64,000 bases of DNA, taken from Fallopia convolvulus. Lineage: Eukaryota; Streptophyta; Magnoliopsida; Caryophyllales; Polygonaceae. The translations under genes were made by a program, and so were the position numbers. Shown in pieces: positions 21,871 through 32,314 of this stretch. The notes beneath the pieces are model-generated. The model had not been told where the DNA came from, made no database searches, and saw only the letters and a program-made list of their open reading frames with translations. Within the stretch, counting starts at the first letter, position 1. Every line of letters begins with the position of its first letter. Location of the stretch: positions 10,780,109-10,844,108 of the forward strand of contig OZ024721.1 in the NCBI GenBank assembly GCA_964016875.1, read 5' to 3'.

Positions 21871-23325
21871 CTGCGCAAATTCAAAATGCAATAACCAGTC
21901 CAGACTCGTAAACGACCCAATTGGGTAGTTAACAAATAAATCCGAGGATTATTTCAAGACCAAGTATGGGGTCTCTTGCCTATCTACTTGAGTGGATCTT
22001 ATCTTGGAAAAATCATGATTGTTTTGTAGATCACATGGCAAGTTCAAGCAGACCCGCTACCCGAGCTCAGAAAAAGAGGAGGAACCAGAGGTCCCCATCT
22101 CCACCTCGCATGGACAATGTGATCTTGCGTACTCAAGGGCAAGCGGATCGTTACAATGCCATCCTAGACAAAGACCACAACACTCGGTGGTTTTCAAGGA
22201 CAAGTGCTAAGCAAATGGGGATTTATACGGATGTCAAGGAGGCCATTGCTATTCTCAGTGTACCTCATTTGCTGAAGAAGGAGAGTTTACCACATTTTCC
22301 GGCCCTCACATCCGAGTTCCTAGCCACTTTAGAGACGAGTTTCCCGTCAAATACTTCGGCGGGACGCATCCGGTTTAGGCTCGGTAATGTGAGCCGAGAA
22401 TACACCATGGCAGAGTTCAACGTAATTCGGGAGCTCCCAAACCCTTCTAGAGATTACAGCTTGAAAGATTACAAGGTGACACGGACTTGGAGCTACATCA
22501 CCGGGGAGGTTGAACCCTCCGCAGCGGCACTATCCGGGGCAAGCATCATCAACCCCATATTTAGGATCATCCTCCGAGTCCTAGCCGCTACATTCTGGCC
22601 GAAGAGAGAGCTAAACAGGCCAACAAGGACGGAAGTTGCTTGTCTTCGCACTATCCTTTTTGGGGAGCCCGACCCTTTGAATTTGGGGTATGAATGGCTC
22701 TACTATATAGAGAAATCAACCAAGTCCAAGGAAGTATGGTGTGGAAACTTGGTTAGTCTTTTGGCTACAAACCTGGGAGTCGACCTTACTCGCTATACGC
22801 CGGCTCATGCTCAACTCCTCAACAAGCATTATTGGTATAGCTCCGGTGTTTTCATCCAAGCCGAGGGAGGGTTCAAAGTGAAAGTGCAAGACCGAATCGT
22901 TGTACCAACCCTTGACAAGTTAGAGCAACTGATGTCCGCCTTTTTAGTCATGTTTTAAGGGTGTGCTTTTAGTGTGTTTGAGTCTTTTTCTTTAGTTTTG
23001 TGTCTTGTTTTAAGTCGTTTGTGTAGATTTTCGTATTTTCTTGAGATATGGAGTTTACATAAGCTTTGGTGGTGTTTTGTAGGTTTTTAGAAGCTATTTG
23101 GAGCAATTTTTGAAGAAAGGAGCAAAGCCGGTGGGAGCTAGCACTCAAGAATGAAGTGAAGGCCGAAGAAAAGCGCTCAAGTAAAGTCATTGAAGATCAA
23201 GTTTGATCTTGTAAAGAGATAGAGAAATTCGTTACAAGAACATAGGAAAAAGAATCGAGTCAAACGGAGTTGTAACGAATCCTCTACGCAAGTTTTACTC
23301 AAGGCTGTTCGAAGTACTAAACAGG

Positions 23326-23358
23326 GTCGTTAACGAGGTTCTCAGGTCGTTAACGAGG
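23326..23358 (+). repeat. TCGTTAACGA pair, U3 of element B 5' LTR
   Basis: Cores at 23329 and 23349, 20 bp apart, about 200 bp upstream of the TATA box. Confidence 0.95.
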
Positions 23359-23535
23359 CACCACGATGAGCAGAAAAGACCGAGTCGGTGCTATTAATGG
23401 GCTTCTATCTTGTTTCCTTTTATGTTATTGAATAGATAGAAGGGATATATTTTATTAGAAGATATTATTTCCTTATAGTTAGATTTAAGATAGATTTATT
23501 TCCTTAAAGATAGATTTAAGATAGAATAGTTTCTC

Positions 23536-23544
23536 TATAAATAC
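23536..23544 (+). promoter_or_regulatory. TATA box, element B 5' LTR
   Basis: TATAAATAC. The matching place in the 3' LTR (about 28909) reads TCTAAATAC, so only the 5' copy keeps the box. Confidence 0.7.
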
Positions 23545-24271
23545 ACTTGTCCCCTCTTTAGTTTGATCATCATTCAAGTCAGAGGAGGAGGAGAGAGAGG
23601 AGACGTGTGAGAGGGAGCAACGAGGGCGATTTGTAGGGAAGAACTATTGTTTGGATTAAAGTTGTAAGCTTTCTTATTTAATTTAATTGTTATGTTTTTA
23701 AATATGCTTTGTGAGTAGTCTTCCTCTCTAAGGTTGGGGTAAAACCCAACAATGGTTGTGCATGCTTGTTTATGATCATGTTTTGATTGTTTTTATTGCA
23801 TGAATCTATTCTCTTGCTCTTAGTCCTTGAAACGAAAGTTAAAAGGAATTTCTCATTCATAGTTGAAGCGAAAGCAGAAACCTTGAATCATAATAGTCAA
23901 ATTAGGGTTTTAAAGCGAAAGCAGATCTATCCTAGTTGAAATAGAAGAGATTAGATAGTAAGTTTATTGATTTAGCGAAAGTTGATTGATTTACTTGCTT
24001 AAAGTTAACGAAAGTTAGCGCATTTATGTGATAAAAGCATGATCTATATGTTTCATTAGCGTTTGGCATGCATGATTATTGTTGTGGTGATACCTTTACC
24101 TTAGACTTCCTCTCTTCCTTGATAAAAACCCTACCTTTATTGATTACTTGCGCCCCAAGAAAGAACAAAACTTGATACAGACTTTCTCCCTGCAGACGAA
24201 CCTGACTTTGCTATACAACAGCGGGGTCTTGATATAAATTTATTTGTTGTCAAGAAACCCTCTCAACAAAT

Positions 24272-24346
24272 TGGCGCCGTTGCTGGGGATCGAACCCGGG
24301 TCACCCGCGTGACAGGCGGGAATACTTACCACTATACTACAACGAC
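24272..24346 (-). tRNA. Complete tRNA-Asp(GTC) copy fused to the PBS of element B
   Basis: The PBS (TGGCGCCGTTGCTGGGGA) does not end after 18 nt but continues as the full reverse complement of plant tRNA-Asp. On the minus strand the body is 24346-24275 (72 nt) followed by CCA (24274-24272). The acceptor stem pairs GTCGTTG with CAACGGC, the anticodon loop is CTGTCAC, and the T loop is GTTCGATCC. One stem mismatch results from T at 24284 where the usual PBS has C, a CpG to TpG change. Because nuclear tRNA genes do not encode CCA and the copy starts exactly at the PBS, I read it as a retrotransposon-captured primer and not a chromosomal tRNA gene. Internal A-box and B-box-like sequences remain, but no T-run terminator follows closely. 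Confidence 0.93.
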
Positions 24347-24397
24347 AGGTAGTTGTTTTTCTCTTTTTAGTTTCATCTTTTACGGGATCACTCCAGG

Positions 24398-24432
24398 CTT
24401 GTTAACGACCCTATTCAGGCTCGTTAACGACC
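24398..24432 (+). repeat. TCGTTAACGA pair, 5' leader of element B
   Basis: Cores at 24401 and 24423, 22 bp apart. The first is TTGTTAACGA, a CpG to TpG change. This lies between the PBS/tRNA and the ORF. Confidence 0.92.
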
Positions 24433-25129
24433 CTCGCCGAGAACCCGTTTTTGCTTTTTGATTTCTTTTTTTTGTTTTTGTTTTTGCTTACAGTGTACGC
24501 CATTTGAAGGACGCCGAGTTGTCTCTAATCCAATAAGTAGACCCTGAACTCGAGCCATGGCTACACATGAGGAACTAGCTAAGCAGATTGCTGAACTCAG
24601 TTTAGAGATAGAGGAGATCCAGAGAGAAAGGGAAACCATAGCTGCTGAGGCATATGAAAAAGCTAATTACATGAGGAGTCCATACAGGAACCAAGGTGAT
24701 ACTTTTTATGCAGGGAGGAATTACAATCAGCCCACATGGGGCAACTATGGCCAAGGGAGCCAACCTCCTCATCAAGATCAGAGTGTTCCTCCCTACAGAC
24801 CCCCGGACTATCAAGAGATGCCATCATGGGTGAATGGACTCTATGAAGGGATCAATGGAGTGATGAATGAAATTAATGGAGTCCAAGCAAACCTTAACAA
24901 TCAAATGGGACGGTGGGGCGAGTTCGAGATCTGGAAAAAGAGCGTTGACTCACAACTTTGTAACCTAGCTGCACGGATTTCAAGACCTCAAGGGCAACTT
25001 CTGGGCCGACCCGAAGAGAACCCTAGAGGACAAATTGCAGCCACACACCTCAAAAGTGGCAAGGAGTTGCCAAATCGAGCCAAGCCTAAAGACACTGAGC
25101 ACGACAACGAAGATGATGCCCCGTTCAGG

Positions 25130-25258
25130 CTCGTTACTGACCCCAACAGGGTCGATAACGAGGCTCCCCAGCTCGATACTAAGTCATCCATGCCAGGTAA
25201 GTCTTCTGAACCTAACTCTGAGTTCGTTACCGACCCCCCCCAAGGTCGGTATCGACCC
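25130..25258 (+). repeat. Run of TCGTTAACGA-type motifs in the element B linker
   Basis: Cores at 25133, 25154 and 25175 (21 and 21 bp), then 25226 and 25248 (22 bp, enlarged by the extra C). Most are variants such as CGTTACTGA, CGATAACGA and CGTTACCGA. Confidence 0.8.
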
Positions 25259-25977
25259 TTCTCCTTCATCGAACGACCCTCTTATCGATTCGGCGGAGCA
25301 TCGATCCATGCCTATCTCTATCCCGAGTCCGTCAAAAACTCTTCCTTTCCCGGTTAAGAAGTCTAATGATGTTATGGAAGGAAAGTTTAGACGCTTTGTC
25401 AAGATTCTTCAAGGGCTAAATATTTCTATACCATTTACTGATGCCCTTAATGAAATTCCTGCCTACGCTAAATTTTTAAAAGAGATTTTGAGCAGGAAAA
25501 GATCCATATCAGAGATGTCAAATGAGGTTCATTCCATAAAGCTCCCTGAAAAACTCGGTGATCTAGGTAAGTTTGCAATTTCAATAGGTATTGGGACTCA
25601 CCGTTTTAAAGCTCTATGTGATCTAGGTGCTAGTGCCAGTTTATTACCATTGTCTATCTGGACCAAGGCCAACATGGGACCACTGGAGCCTGTCGATATG
25701 AATCTTTATATGGCAAATGGATCATGTGTCAAAGCAACCGGAGTCGTTGAGGAAGTACCCATTCAAGTTGGCAAATTCTTTGACCCAAACGACTGCATTG
25801 TGCTAGATATGCCTGAAGACTCTGCGGTGCCAATCATTCTGGGCAGACCATTCTTAGCCACCGCAGGAGCACGTGTTGATGTCAAGAAGGGACTTCTCAC
25901 GTTTGATATTGGAGAAGAGAAGGTTGAGTTTCAATTCAACACACCGATAAGCGAAGTGGCTAGTTGTAGTATTGAAG

Positions 25978-26198
25978 AGTCTACCGACCCACCTTGGCTC
26001 GGTAACGACCCTTCCCTGAGTACAGAAACGAGCAAAATCAAGGATGTCACGCCTATCGAGGAGCCTACCGACCCCCCACGGGTCGGTAACGACCCATGGG
26101 GGAAGGAATACGAAGCTAAAGATGGATACAGGCACGTTATCGAGCCACTTCCAGATCCAGCATGGTCGTTAACGACCCACATAACCTCGGTAACGAGC
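25978..26198 (+). repeat. Run of TCGTTAACGA-type motifs in the element B C-terminal tail
   Basis: Cores near 25980, 26001, 26064, 26085, 26136, 26168 and 26189. Close neighbours are 21 bp apart; 26136 to 26168 is 32 bp, three turns. The last two copies lie in a different reading frame from the earlier ones. Confidence 0.8.
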
Positions 26199-26426
26199 CA
26201 CTTCCCGAATGACCCTGGTAAGTTTTCTTGTTCTTATCCAATCAATTCTGGTCATGATCCTTTCTCCTATTCTTGCTCTATGTTAGATCCTACTGTTAGT
26301 ACTGTGAAGGAGCCAAAACCTCCTTGGTTTTCGGAATTTACTAACCCTGTTGTAGGATTATCGAGCATACTTAATAATGATCGAGGACCAAATACTTTGG
26401 AGAGAAGTTTTGATGTTTTTCAGGCT

Positions 26427-26437
26427 AAGTATGGGGT
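26427..26437 (+). repeat. AAGTATGGGGT motif (element B, end of ORF)
   Basis: Same relative position as the copy at 20773 in element A; further copies lie at 26889 and, as AAGTGTGGGGT, near 27495. Confidence 0.7.
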
Positions 26438-26493
26438 TTCTTATGATCCCTTCGATACTGGATGTCAACCGCCCTAGGTAAGCTACGGTAAGT

Positions 26494-26546
26494 TCGTCGG
26501 GCTAACGACGTTAAAAATATCGCTTAAGGGAGGCAACCCGCTTTAA
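26494..26546 (+). promoter_or_regulatory. Conserved double hairpin after the ORF, element B
   Basis: CGTCG-GGCTAA-CGACG, then GGGAGGCAACCC. Same order and spacing as in element A. Confidence 0.6.
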
Positions 26547-28302
26547 GTTTTTGTTTTAGTTTTTGCTTTCTTAGATCTTTTTGCTAGCTTTCTTTTGACT
26601 TGTTTTTTTAGGTTAGATTAGTGTAGTAGGATAGAAGTTTTTCTAAAGTGACTCAGGTACAAGAAGTTAAGAAGTGCTAAAATCAAGAAGAATCGGTACA
26701 AGCATACAACGTGTTTGTTAACGACCCCCTCAGGGTCGGTACCAACCTCTACTGAACCGAAGAGAAATTCAGCAATACTCCTCAAGTGATCAATGGTTTC
26801 AAACAGCTTCAGTTTTATTTTGTGAGTTCCCTTTTTCTTATTCTCTCTTTACTTCTATGTTTTAAACAGTGAGGACATTGTTTGGTTTAAGTATGGGGTA
26901 TGGGAAAAGGAAACTAGTTTTGTGTCAATTTTTGTGTTTTTGTTTGTGTTTTTAGGATTGATAATATTCCACTTAGATGTCCTATGATATGCTTTAACTT
27001 GCTTGATCATGTAATTCCATAGCATGTTTGGAGAGCTTTGCCTGAATCATGTGCGAAAAATTTGTTTTTTATATGGATATTTAGCTTGTGATGAAATGAG
27101 CACATATGATCTTAGTAGAAGTGACTTAAATCCAACAAAAATTGCTACCATGTGAGTTATTTTTGGCCTTATAGGGAGAACATCAAAAAATCCCTCTTCT
27201 TTTCTTGTGTGATTTACTCTCCTTATGCATATTATCTCTTGTCATTGATATGATTATCTATTTCTTGAGACCTATATGAGATATTAGTTCATTGCATGTG
27301 AAATCATATGATGGAGAACTTTGTTTTCATAAGCCCTATTAATCCTTATCCACCCTTAACATGATCCTTCTTTTTGAAGCCAATTTGAGCCTGAAACCTT
27401 TTATTTGTAGCTCCACAAAATTGTTCCCTACCCTATCCGGGGATTAAGACTTAGTGTTGGTTGTTAAGGTTTTGTTGAGTGAGTTGTATTGGTTCAAGTG
27501 TGGGGTAATTTTGGGTTGGGTATTTGAGAATCTTGCAGTTTGTCATGTAAAAGGATTTTGGTTCCCTGAATGCACTTGCAAAGAAAAAAAAAGAAATCGG
27601 TACCGACTTCCCAGCAGAAAAAAACGAAAATCGGAAAGGGAGGAAAAGAAAGAAAAAGAAAAAGAGCTGAATAGTGAAAACGTGCATGAGCCAAATTTTC
27701 CTTGTGTTTTTTAAGCAAGATTAGTTGGGATATTAAAGGGATTGAAAGAGATGAGTGAGCATAATGTGAGAGTGAGTTTGGTATGTTCTTTTATGAGAGT
27801 TTTGGTGTGTGAGTTTTTAGGAGTCTTTGATTCCCGGATATTATTAGCACCACATAGCCAAAAAATTTTCCACGCCTATTTGTCTTTACCAAGCCCCATT
27901 ACAACCCGGCCGAATGGGAACTTCTATGAAGTTTTTCATTGAGCCTAAGTTCTCTTGATGATTTTTATGTGTTTTGACATCTCAGGTGGAGAGTTTGGTG
28001 ATATAAGTAACAATGACTATGTTGATTTTTGTATTTTGGATTGAGTTGAGAGTTGAATTTATAAGCCTAAACACTTGAGAGTTGAGAGAAACACATTACC
28101 CTTGTGAGGTTGGATTCTTGGTTGCTTTTGCTTGAGGTTGCTTATATATGTGTGATGATGTTAGATTCACTTGTCTATCTATTTCTACTTGTGCTTTGAT
28201 GTTGCTTTTTGATAAAGGCATTGACTTGATATATGTGTTGATGGTTTTGGTTCTTGTCTTGTTGATTGCTTGAGGACAAGCAAGTCTAAGTATGGGGTAT
28301 TT
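26547..28302 (+). other. 3' UTR of element B
   Basis: No gene. Holds an ACAGTGAGGACATTGT inverted repeat at about 26868, palindrome variants near 26714/26736, and blocks shared with elements A and C (for example GGGAGAACATCAAAAAATCC and ACCAAGCCCCATTACAA). It ends with AAGTATGGGGTATTT next to the 3' LTR, the likely polypurine priming region. Confidence 0.7.
28288..28302 (+). promoter_or_regulatory. Polypurine-type plus-strand primer region, element B
   Basis: AAGTATGGGGTATTT abuts the 3' LTR start. The G-run is short for a PPT, but the position is exact and shared with A and C. Confidence 0.6.
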
Positions 28303-29640
28303 TGATGTCCGCCTTTTTAGTCATGTTTTTAGGGTGTGCTTTTAGTGTGTTTGAGTCTTTTTCTTTAGTTTTGTGTCTTGTTTTAAGTCGTTTGTGTAGA
28401 TTTTCGTATATTCTTGAGATATGGAGTCTACATAAGCTTTGGTGGTGTTTTTTAGGTTTTTAGAAGCTATTTGGAGCAATTTTTGAAGAAAGGAGCAAAG
28501 CCGGTGGGAGCTAGCACTCAAGAATGAAGTGAAGGCCGAAGAAAAGCGCTCAAGTAAAGTCATTGAAGATCAAGTTTGAGCTTGGAAAGAGATAGAGAAA
28601 TTCTTTACAAGAACATAGGAAAAAGAATCGAGTCAAACGGAGTTGTAACGAATCCTCTACGCAAGTTTTACTCAAGACTGTTCGAAGTACTAAACAGGGT
28701 CGTTAACGAGGTTCTCAGGTCGTTAACGAGGCACCGCGAGGAGCAGCAAAGACCGAGTCGGTGCTATTAATGGGCTTCTATCTTGTTTCCTTTTATGTTA
28801 TTAAATAGATAGAAGGGATATATTTTATTAGAAGATATTATTTCCTTATAGTTAGATTTAAGATAGATTTATTTCCTTAAAGATAGATTTAAGATAGAAT
28901 AGTTTCTCTCTAAATACACTTGTCCCCTCTTTAGTTTGATCATCATTCAAGTCAGAGGAGGAGGAGAGAGAGGAGACGTGTGAGAGGGAGCAACGAGGGC
29001 GATTTGTAGGGAAGAACTATTGTTTGGATTAAAGTTGTAAGCTTTCTTATTTAATTTAATTATTATGTTTTTAAATATGCTTTGTGAGTAGTCTTCCTCT
29101 CTAAGGTTGGGGTAAAACCCAGTAATGGTTGTGCATGCTTGTTTATGATCATGTTTTGATTGTTTTTATTGCATGAATCTATTCTCTTGCTCTTAGTTCT
29201 TGAAACGAAAGTTAAAAGGAATTTCTCATTCATAGTTGAAGCGAAAACAAAAACCTTGAATCAGAATAGTCAAATTAGGGTTTTAAAGCGAAGCAGATCT
29301 ATCCTAGTTGAAGTAGAAGAGATTAGATAGTAAGTTTATTGATTTAGCGAAAGTTGATTGATTTACTTGCTTAAAGTTAACGAAAGTTAGCGCCTTTATG
29401 TGATAAAAGCATGATCTATATGTTTCATTAGCGTTTGGCATGCATGATTATTGTTGTGGTGATACCTTTACCTTATATTTCCTCTCTTCCTTGATAAAAA
29501 CCCTACCTTTATTGATTACTTACGCCCCAAGAAAGAACAAAACTTGATACAGACTTTCTCCCTGCGGACGAACCTGACTCTGCTATACAACAGCGGGGTC
29601 TTGATATAAATTTATTTGTTGTCAAGAAACCCTCTCAACA
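28303..29640 (+). repeat. 3' LTR of element B (1338 bp)
   Basis: Matches the 5' LTR throughout with about 30 substitutions and small indels, including the lost TATA box. Confidence 0.93.
28699..28731 (+). repeat. TCGTTAACGA pair, U3 of element B 3' LTR
   Basis: Cores at 28702 and 28722, 20 bp apart, unchanged from the 5' LTR. Confidence 0.95.
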
Positions 29641-29896
29641 GCTACTCTACGTACCTAATTGGTACGAGGTGTGGACGGGTCATGCTCACCCGTTGGAGCC
29701 CAAGCCGGAGGATGAGCTATCACTTAGGCCTTGTGAGACAAGGTTCGAGCGAGAAGGTGAAGAGATGGATGAAGATGAAGATGAGGATAACGAGGTAGCT
29801 GGAGAAGATACTGAAGAGGCTGACACAAAGGGAGGCACGGAAGAGCTTAACTTCGAGGATGAAGACCTCGACACAAAAATTTTGGGCACCAACGTC

Positions 29897-29930
29897 CTCG
29901 TTGACGAGCCTACCAGGCTCGTTAACGACC
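29897..29930 (+). repeat. Motif pair inside ORF1 of element A
   Basis: TCGTTGACGA (core 29900) and TCGTTAACGA (core 29921), 21 bp apart, coding VDEPTRLVND. Confidence 0.85.
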
Positions 29931-30355
29931 ATTTCCAGACTTCTACCTATGTTCCTAAAGAAGCACCCCACTTTGTTAATGAGGTCCCGAGGACAACTAC
30001 CGACCCCCCGCCAGCTCCTACCGTCCCTCATTCCTATGGTCTCATGCCATACAACCCGGTGCTATACCAAGACAACTTCCAGCCTCACTACCAACCACCT
30101 CCTCAGCCCGAGTACACTGGGTCGAGTATGCCACCACCATGGGCCGAGGATCTTTCTGCTCGAATGCAACAGCTTCACCTCCAGCAGGATCACATTCATC
30201 GGAGGATGGATAGATGGGAGACTGTCTATTCCGCTCGCATGTCGATGGAGGATGTGAGGCATCGTCAGAGAGAGGTGGAAGATTCAGAGCGTTGGAGGAC
30301 GATGTACGACTTCATGGGGAACTTTGGGCACTACGTTCCTCCACCAAACCGTTGA

Positions 30356-32086
30356 TTCAGCTTGAAGAAGACGTTTTCCTTGTTTTCCACTTTTGAGACT
30401 TTGTAAGTTTTATGGTTTTTCTGTTTTCCTTTTCTATTTCTTTCCTTCTTCTTATTTTTCTTACAGTGGGGACACTGTAATTTTAAGTATGGGGTGGGAG
30501 AAAGTAGAAAATTTGTTATCTTTTTTTGCCTTATGTGTTCTATTTTGTTTTGAGTAGTTTTGTTTCATAAACCATGAAAATCCAAAAAATCGAATTTTTT
30601 TTGAAAACAATCTAAAAAAAATCTAAAGAGTTTTAGAATTGATAGATATCCCTTTCTTAGGTTCTATGATGGTAGTTGCTAGCATAATCTTATAATTCCT
30701 TGCAAGCATGTCTTTGATAGTATAGCCGGATTCTTTTTATGAAATTGTTTTTAGGAAGGAATAGCATTTGATGAAATTAAGCACATATACTTTATAGCAT
30801 AAGTGAATGCAATCCAACAAAATAGACCCAGTGAGTTATTTTTTGGATTTATAGGGAGAACATAATAAATCCCTCTTCTTTTCTTGTGTGATTTACTCTC
30901 TATATGCATATTATCTCTTGGAATTGTAATGGTTATCTATTTCTTGAGACCTATGTAAGATTTATAGTTCATTACTTGTGAAAATCAGATGATAGAGAAC
31001 TTATTTTTCATAGCCTTATTAATCCTTACCTACCTTATCATTATCCTCTTTTTGAAGCCAAGTTGAGCCTTAAAGCCTTTTATTTTCAGCTCCACAAAAA
31101 TTGTTCCCTAACCAAATAAGCTTGACCCTATCCGGGTATTAGGACTTAGATTGGAGAGGTATTCTTTGTTGAGTGTAAAAAAAAAGAGTGAAATATTATG
31201 TTTGGTTTGAATTTAAGGGTTATTGGGAAGGGTAGAGTGGAAGTCTCTTGATTTTTAAGTTATGTAAAAAGAAAGATCTCTTGATAGCAAAAGAAATGCA
31301 CGAAATAAGGTTGATGGTTGGAAGAAAGTTGTTAAAGAGAAAGAGGAGTACACGATGAAGCTCGTTAACGACCCTGAAGTGGTTTGTTAACGAGACAGCG
31401 AGGTAGCGAGAAAAAAAAGAGAAAGAGAAAGAAGAAGTTTGAAGTGCATGTGTTTATATAGATAATATCATAGATTCTTTTTTATTTTTTTATGAGACTT
31501 TCTAGGATATATTGGGTGAGTGAAGAATAAGTGCATAAAGAAGTGAGTGAGTTTGGTTTGGTTATCTTATGAGAGTTTTGTTATGTGTGAGTTTTTAGGA
31601 GTCTTTTGATTCCCGGATATTATTAGCACCACATAGCCAAAATATTTCCATGCCTATTTGTTATTACCAAGCCCCATTACAAGCCGGCCGAATGGAAGCT
31701 TCTATGAAGTTTTTCATTGAGCCCTCTAAGTTCTCTTGATGATTTTTTCTTGTTTTTGACAAATCTTGGGTGGAGAGTATTGGTGATATAAGTTCCAATT
31801 TCCATGAGTTTTTGTATATTGGATTGAGTTGAGAGATTGAATTTATAAGCCCATGCACTTGAGAGTTGAGTGAAACACATTATTATCCCTTGTGAGGTTG
31901 GATTGTATTTTCTTATGTCTATTTGGTGCATATGTGTGTGATGATGTTAATAATCATTTGTTATTTTTCTTCTATGTGTTGATGTTGCTTTTTAGATAAT
32001 GGCTATGTCTTGATGAGTATGTTGTTTGATTTTGATTATTGTTTAGTGATTGCTTGAGGACAAGCAAGTCTAAGTATGGGGTATTT
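30356..32086 (+). other. 3' UTR of element A
   Basis: No gene. Contains a perfect inverted repeat ACAGTG-GGGA-CACTGT near 30464 followed by AAGTATGGGGT at 30485, a palindrome pair at 31364/31386, the UTR blocks shared with B and C, and the polypurine-type region AAGTATGGGGTATTT at 32072-32086. Confidence 0.7.
31361..31395 (+). repeat. TCGTTAACGA pair, 3' UTR of element A
   Basis: Cores at 31364 and 31386, 22 bp apart; the second begins TTGTTAACGA. Confidence 0.92.
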
Positions 32087-32314
32087 TGATGTTCGTATTT
32101 TTGGTATAGTTTTTAGTATGTTTTCTTAGTTTATTAGGACTAGTTTTGATAAGTTTAGGGTTCTGTTGAGAGGGTTTCTTGACAACAAATAAATTTATAA
32201 TCAAGACCCCGCTAAGTATAGGGAGGTCAGGATCGTTCCACAGGAAGCAAGGTTGTTCGTTTATCAATTACTAAAAACAACAAACAAAACCAAACAAAAA
32301 CACTCACAAGAAGC

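Larger units (their letters stand above)
20885..22034 (+). other. Non-coding block between protease and ORF1 of element A
   Basis: Contains palindrome pairs at 21040/21061 and 21840/21861, two AAGTATGGGGT words (21713 and 21962), and a C/T-rich stretch at 21110-21250. In autonomous Athila elements the downstream ORF is thought to be made from a spliced RNA; a TTTTGTAG acceptor-like site lies at 22022-22029, just before the ORF1 start. Confidence 0.55.
22930..24268 (+). repeat. 5' LTR of element B (1339 bp)
   Basis: TATA box at 23536; palindrome pair at 23329/23349. Ends CAACA followed by AAT and the PBS. Confidence 0.92.
24557..26477 (+). pseudogene. Element B gag-tail/protease ORF without the Gag core
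   Basis: ATG 24557 starts a coiled-coil N-terminus (ELAKQIAELSLEIEEI) that passes directly to the Gag tail (ANYMRSPYRNQ). The Retrotrans_gag core and zinc knuckle present in A and D are absent and the reading frame is kept, so the deletion was in frame. After a linker, a run of eight C near 25234-25242 shifts the frame; the homologous sense would need seven. The protease follows with FKALCDLGASASLLPLSIW near 25612 and IILGRPFLATAGARVDVKKG near 25830. The C-terminal tail contains many palindromes read in two different frames (LGNDP and SLTT/SVTS) and ends KPPWFSEFTNPVVG and AKYGV. Apart from the C8 frameshift, I see no stop. Confidence 0.88.
22930..29640 (+). mobile_element. Athila-like element B, 6.7 kb, further reduced non-autonomous form
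   Basis: LTRs begin TGATGTCCGCC and end CCCTCTCAACA. Flanks are GCAAC (22925-22929) and GCTAC (29641-29645), one change in a 5-bp duplication; element C shows that the uninterrupted sequence reads GCTxC. Contents: 5' LTR, PBS fused to a whole tRNA-Asp copy, one ORF lacking the Gag core, 3' UTR, 3' LTR. The two LTRs differ at about 30 positions by eye, roughly 2 percent. Confidence 0.93.
22035..30355 (+). pseudogene. Athila ORF1-like (env-position) gene of element A, split by element B
   Basis: Coding parts are 22035-22929 and 29646-30355. The ATG at 22035 (MASSSRPATRAQKKRRN) is preferred over the upstream in-frame ATG because element C uses the same start and an acceptor-like AG lies just before it. 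The first part has a basic N-terminus and a conserved domain (PHFPALTSEFLATLE, RIRFRLGNVSREYTMAEFN, RTWSYITGEVEPSAAALSG, WCGNLVSLLATNLGVDL) of the ATHILA ORF-1 type. After element B it continues YVPNWYEVWTGHAHPLEPKP, an acidic run rich in Glu/Asp, a palindrome-coded LVND segment, a Pro/Gln-rich stretch and a C-terminal coiled coil. The function of this protein is not known; it lies where env lies in env-bearing relatives, but I see no signal peptide or membrane segment. Without the insertion the frame appears open. Confidence 0.85.

Noticed and set aside
24272..24346. A functional chromosomal tRNA-Asp gene
   Set aside because: It begins exactly at the retrotransposon PBS, includes the CCA end and lies in the element leader in antisense, so capture of the primer explains it better.
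27454..27942. Short ORFs in the 3' UTR of element B
   Set aside because: The corresponding UTRs of A and C are broken in these frames, and no protein family is recognisable.
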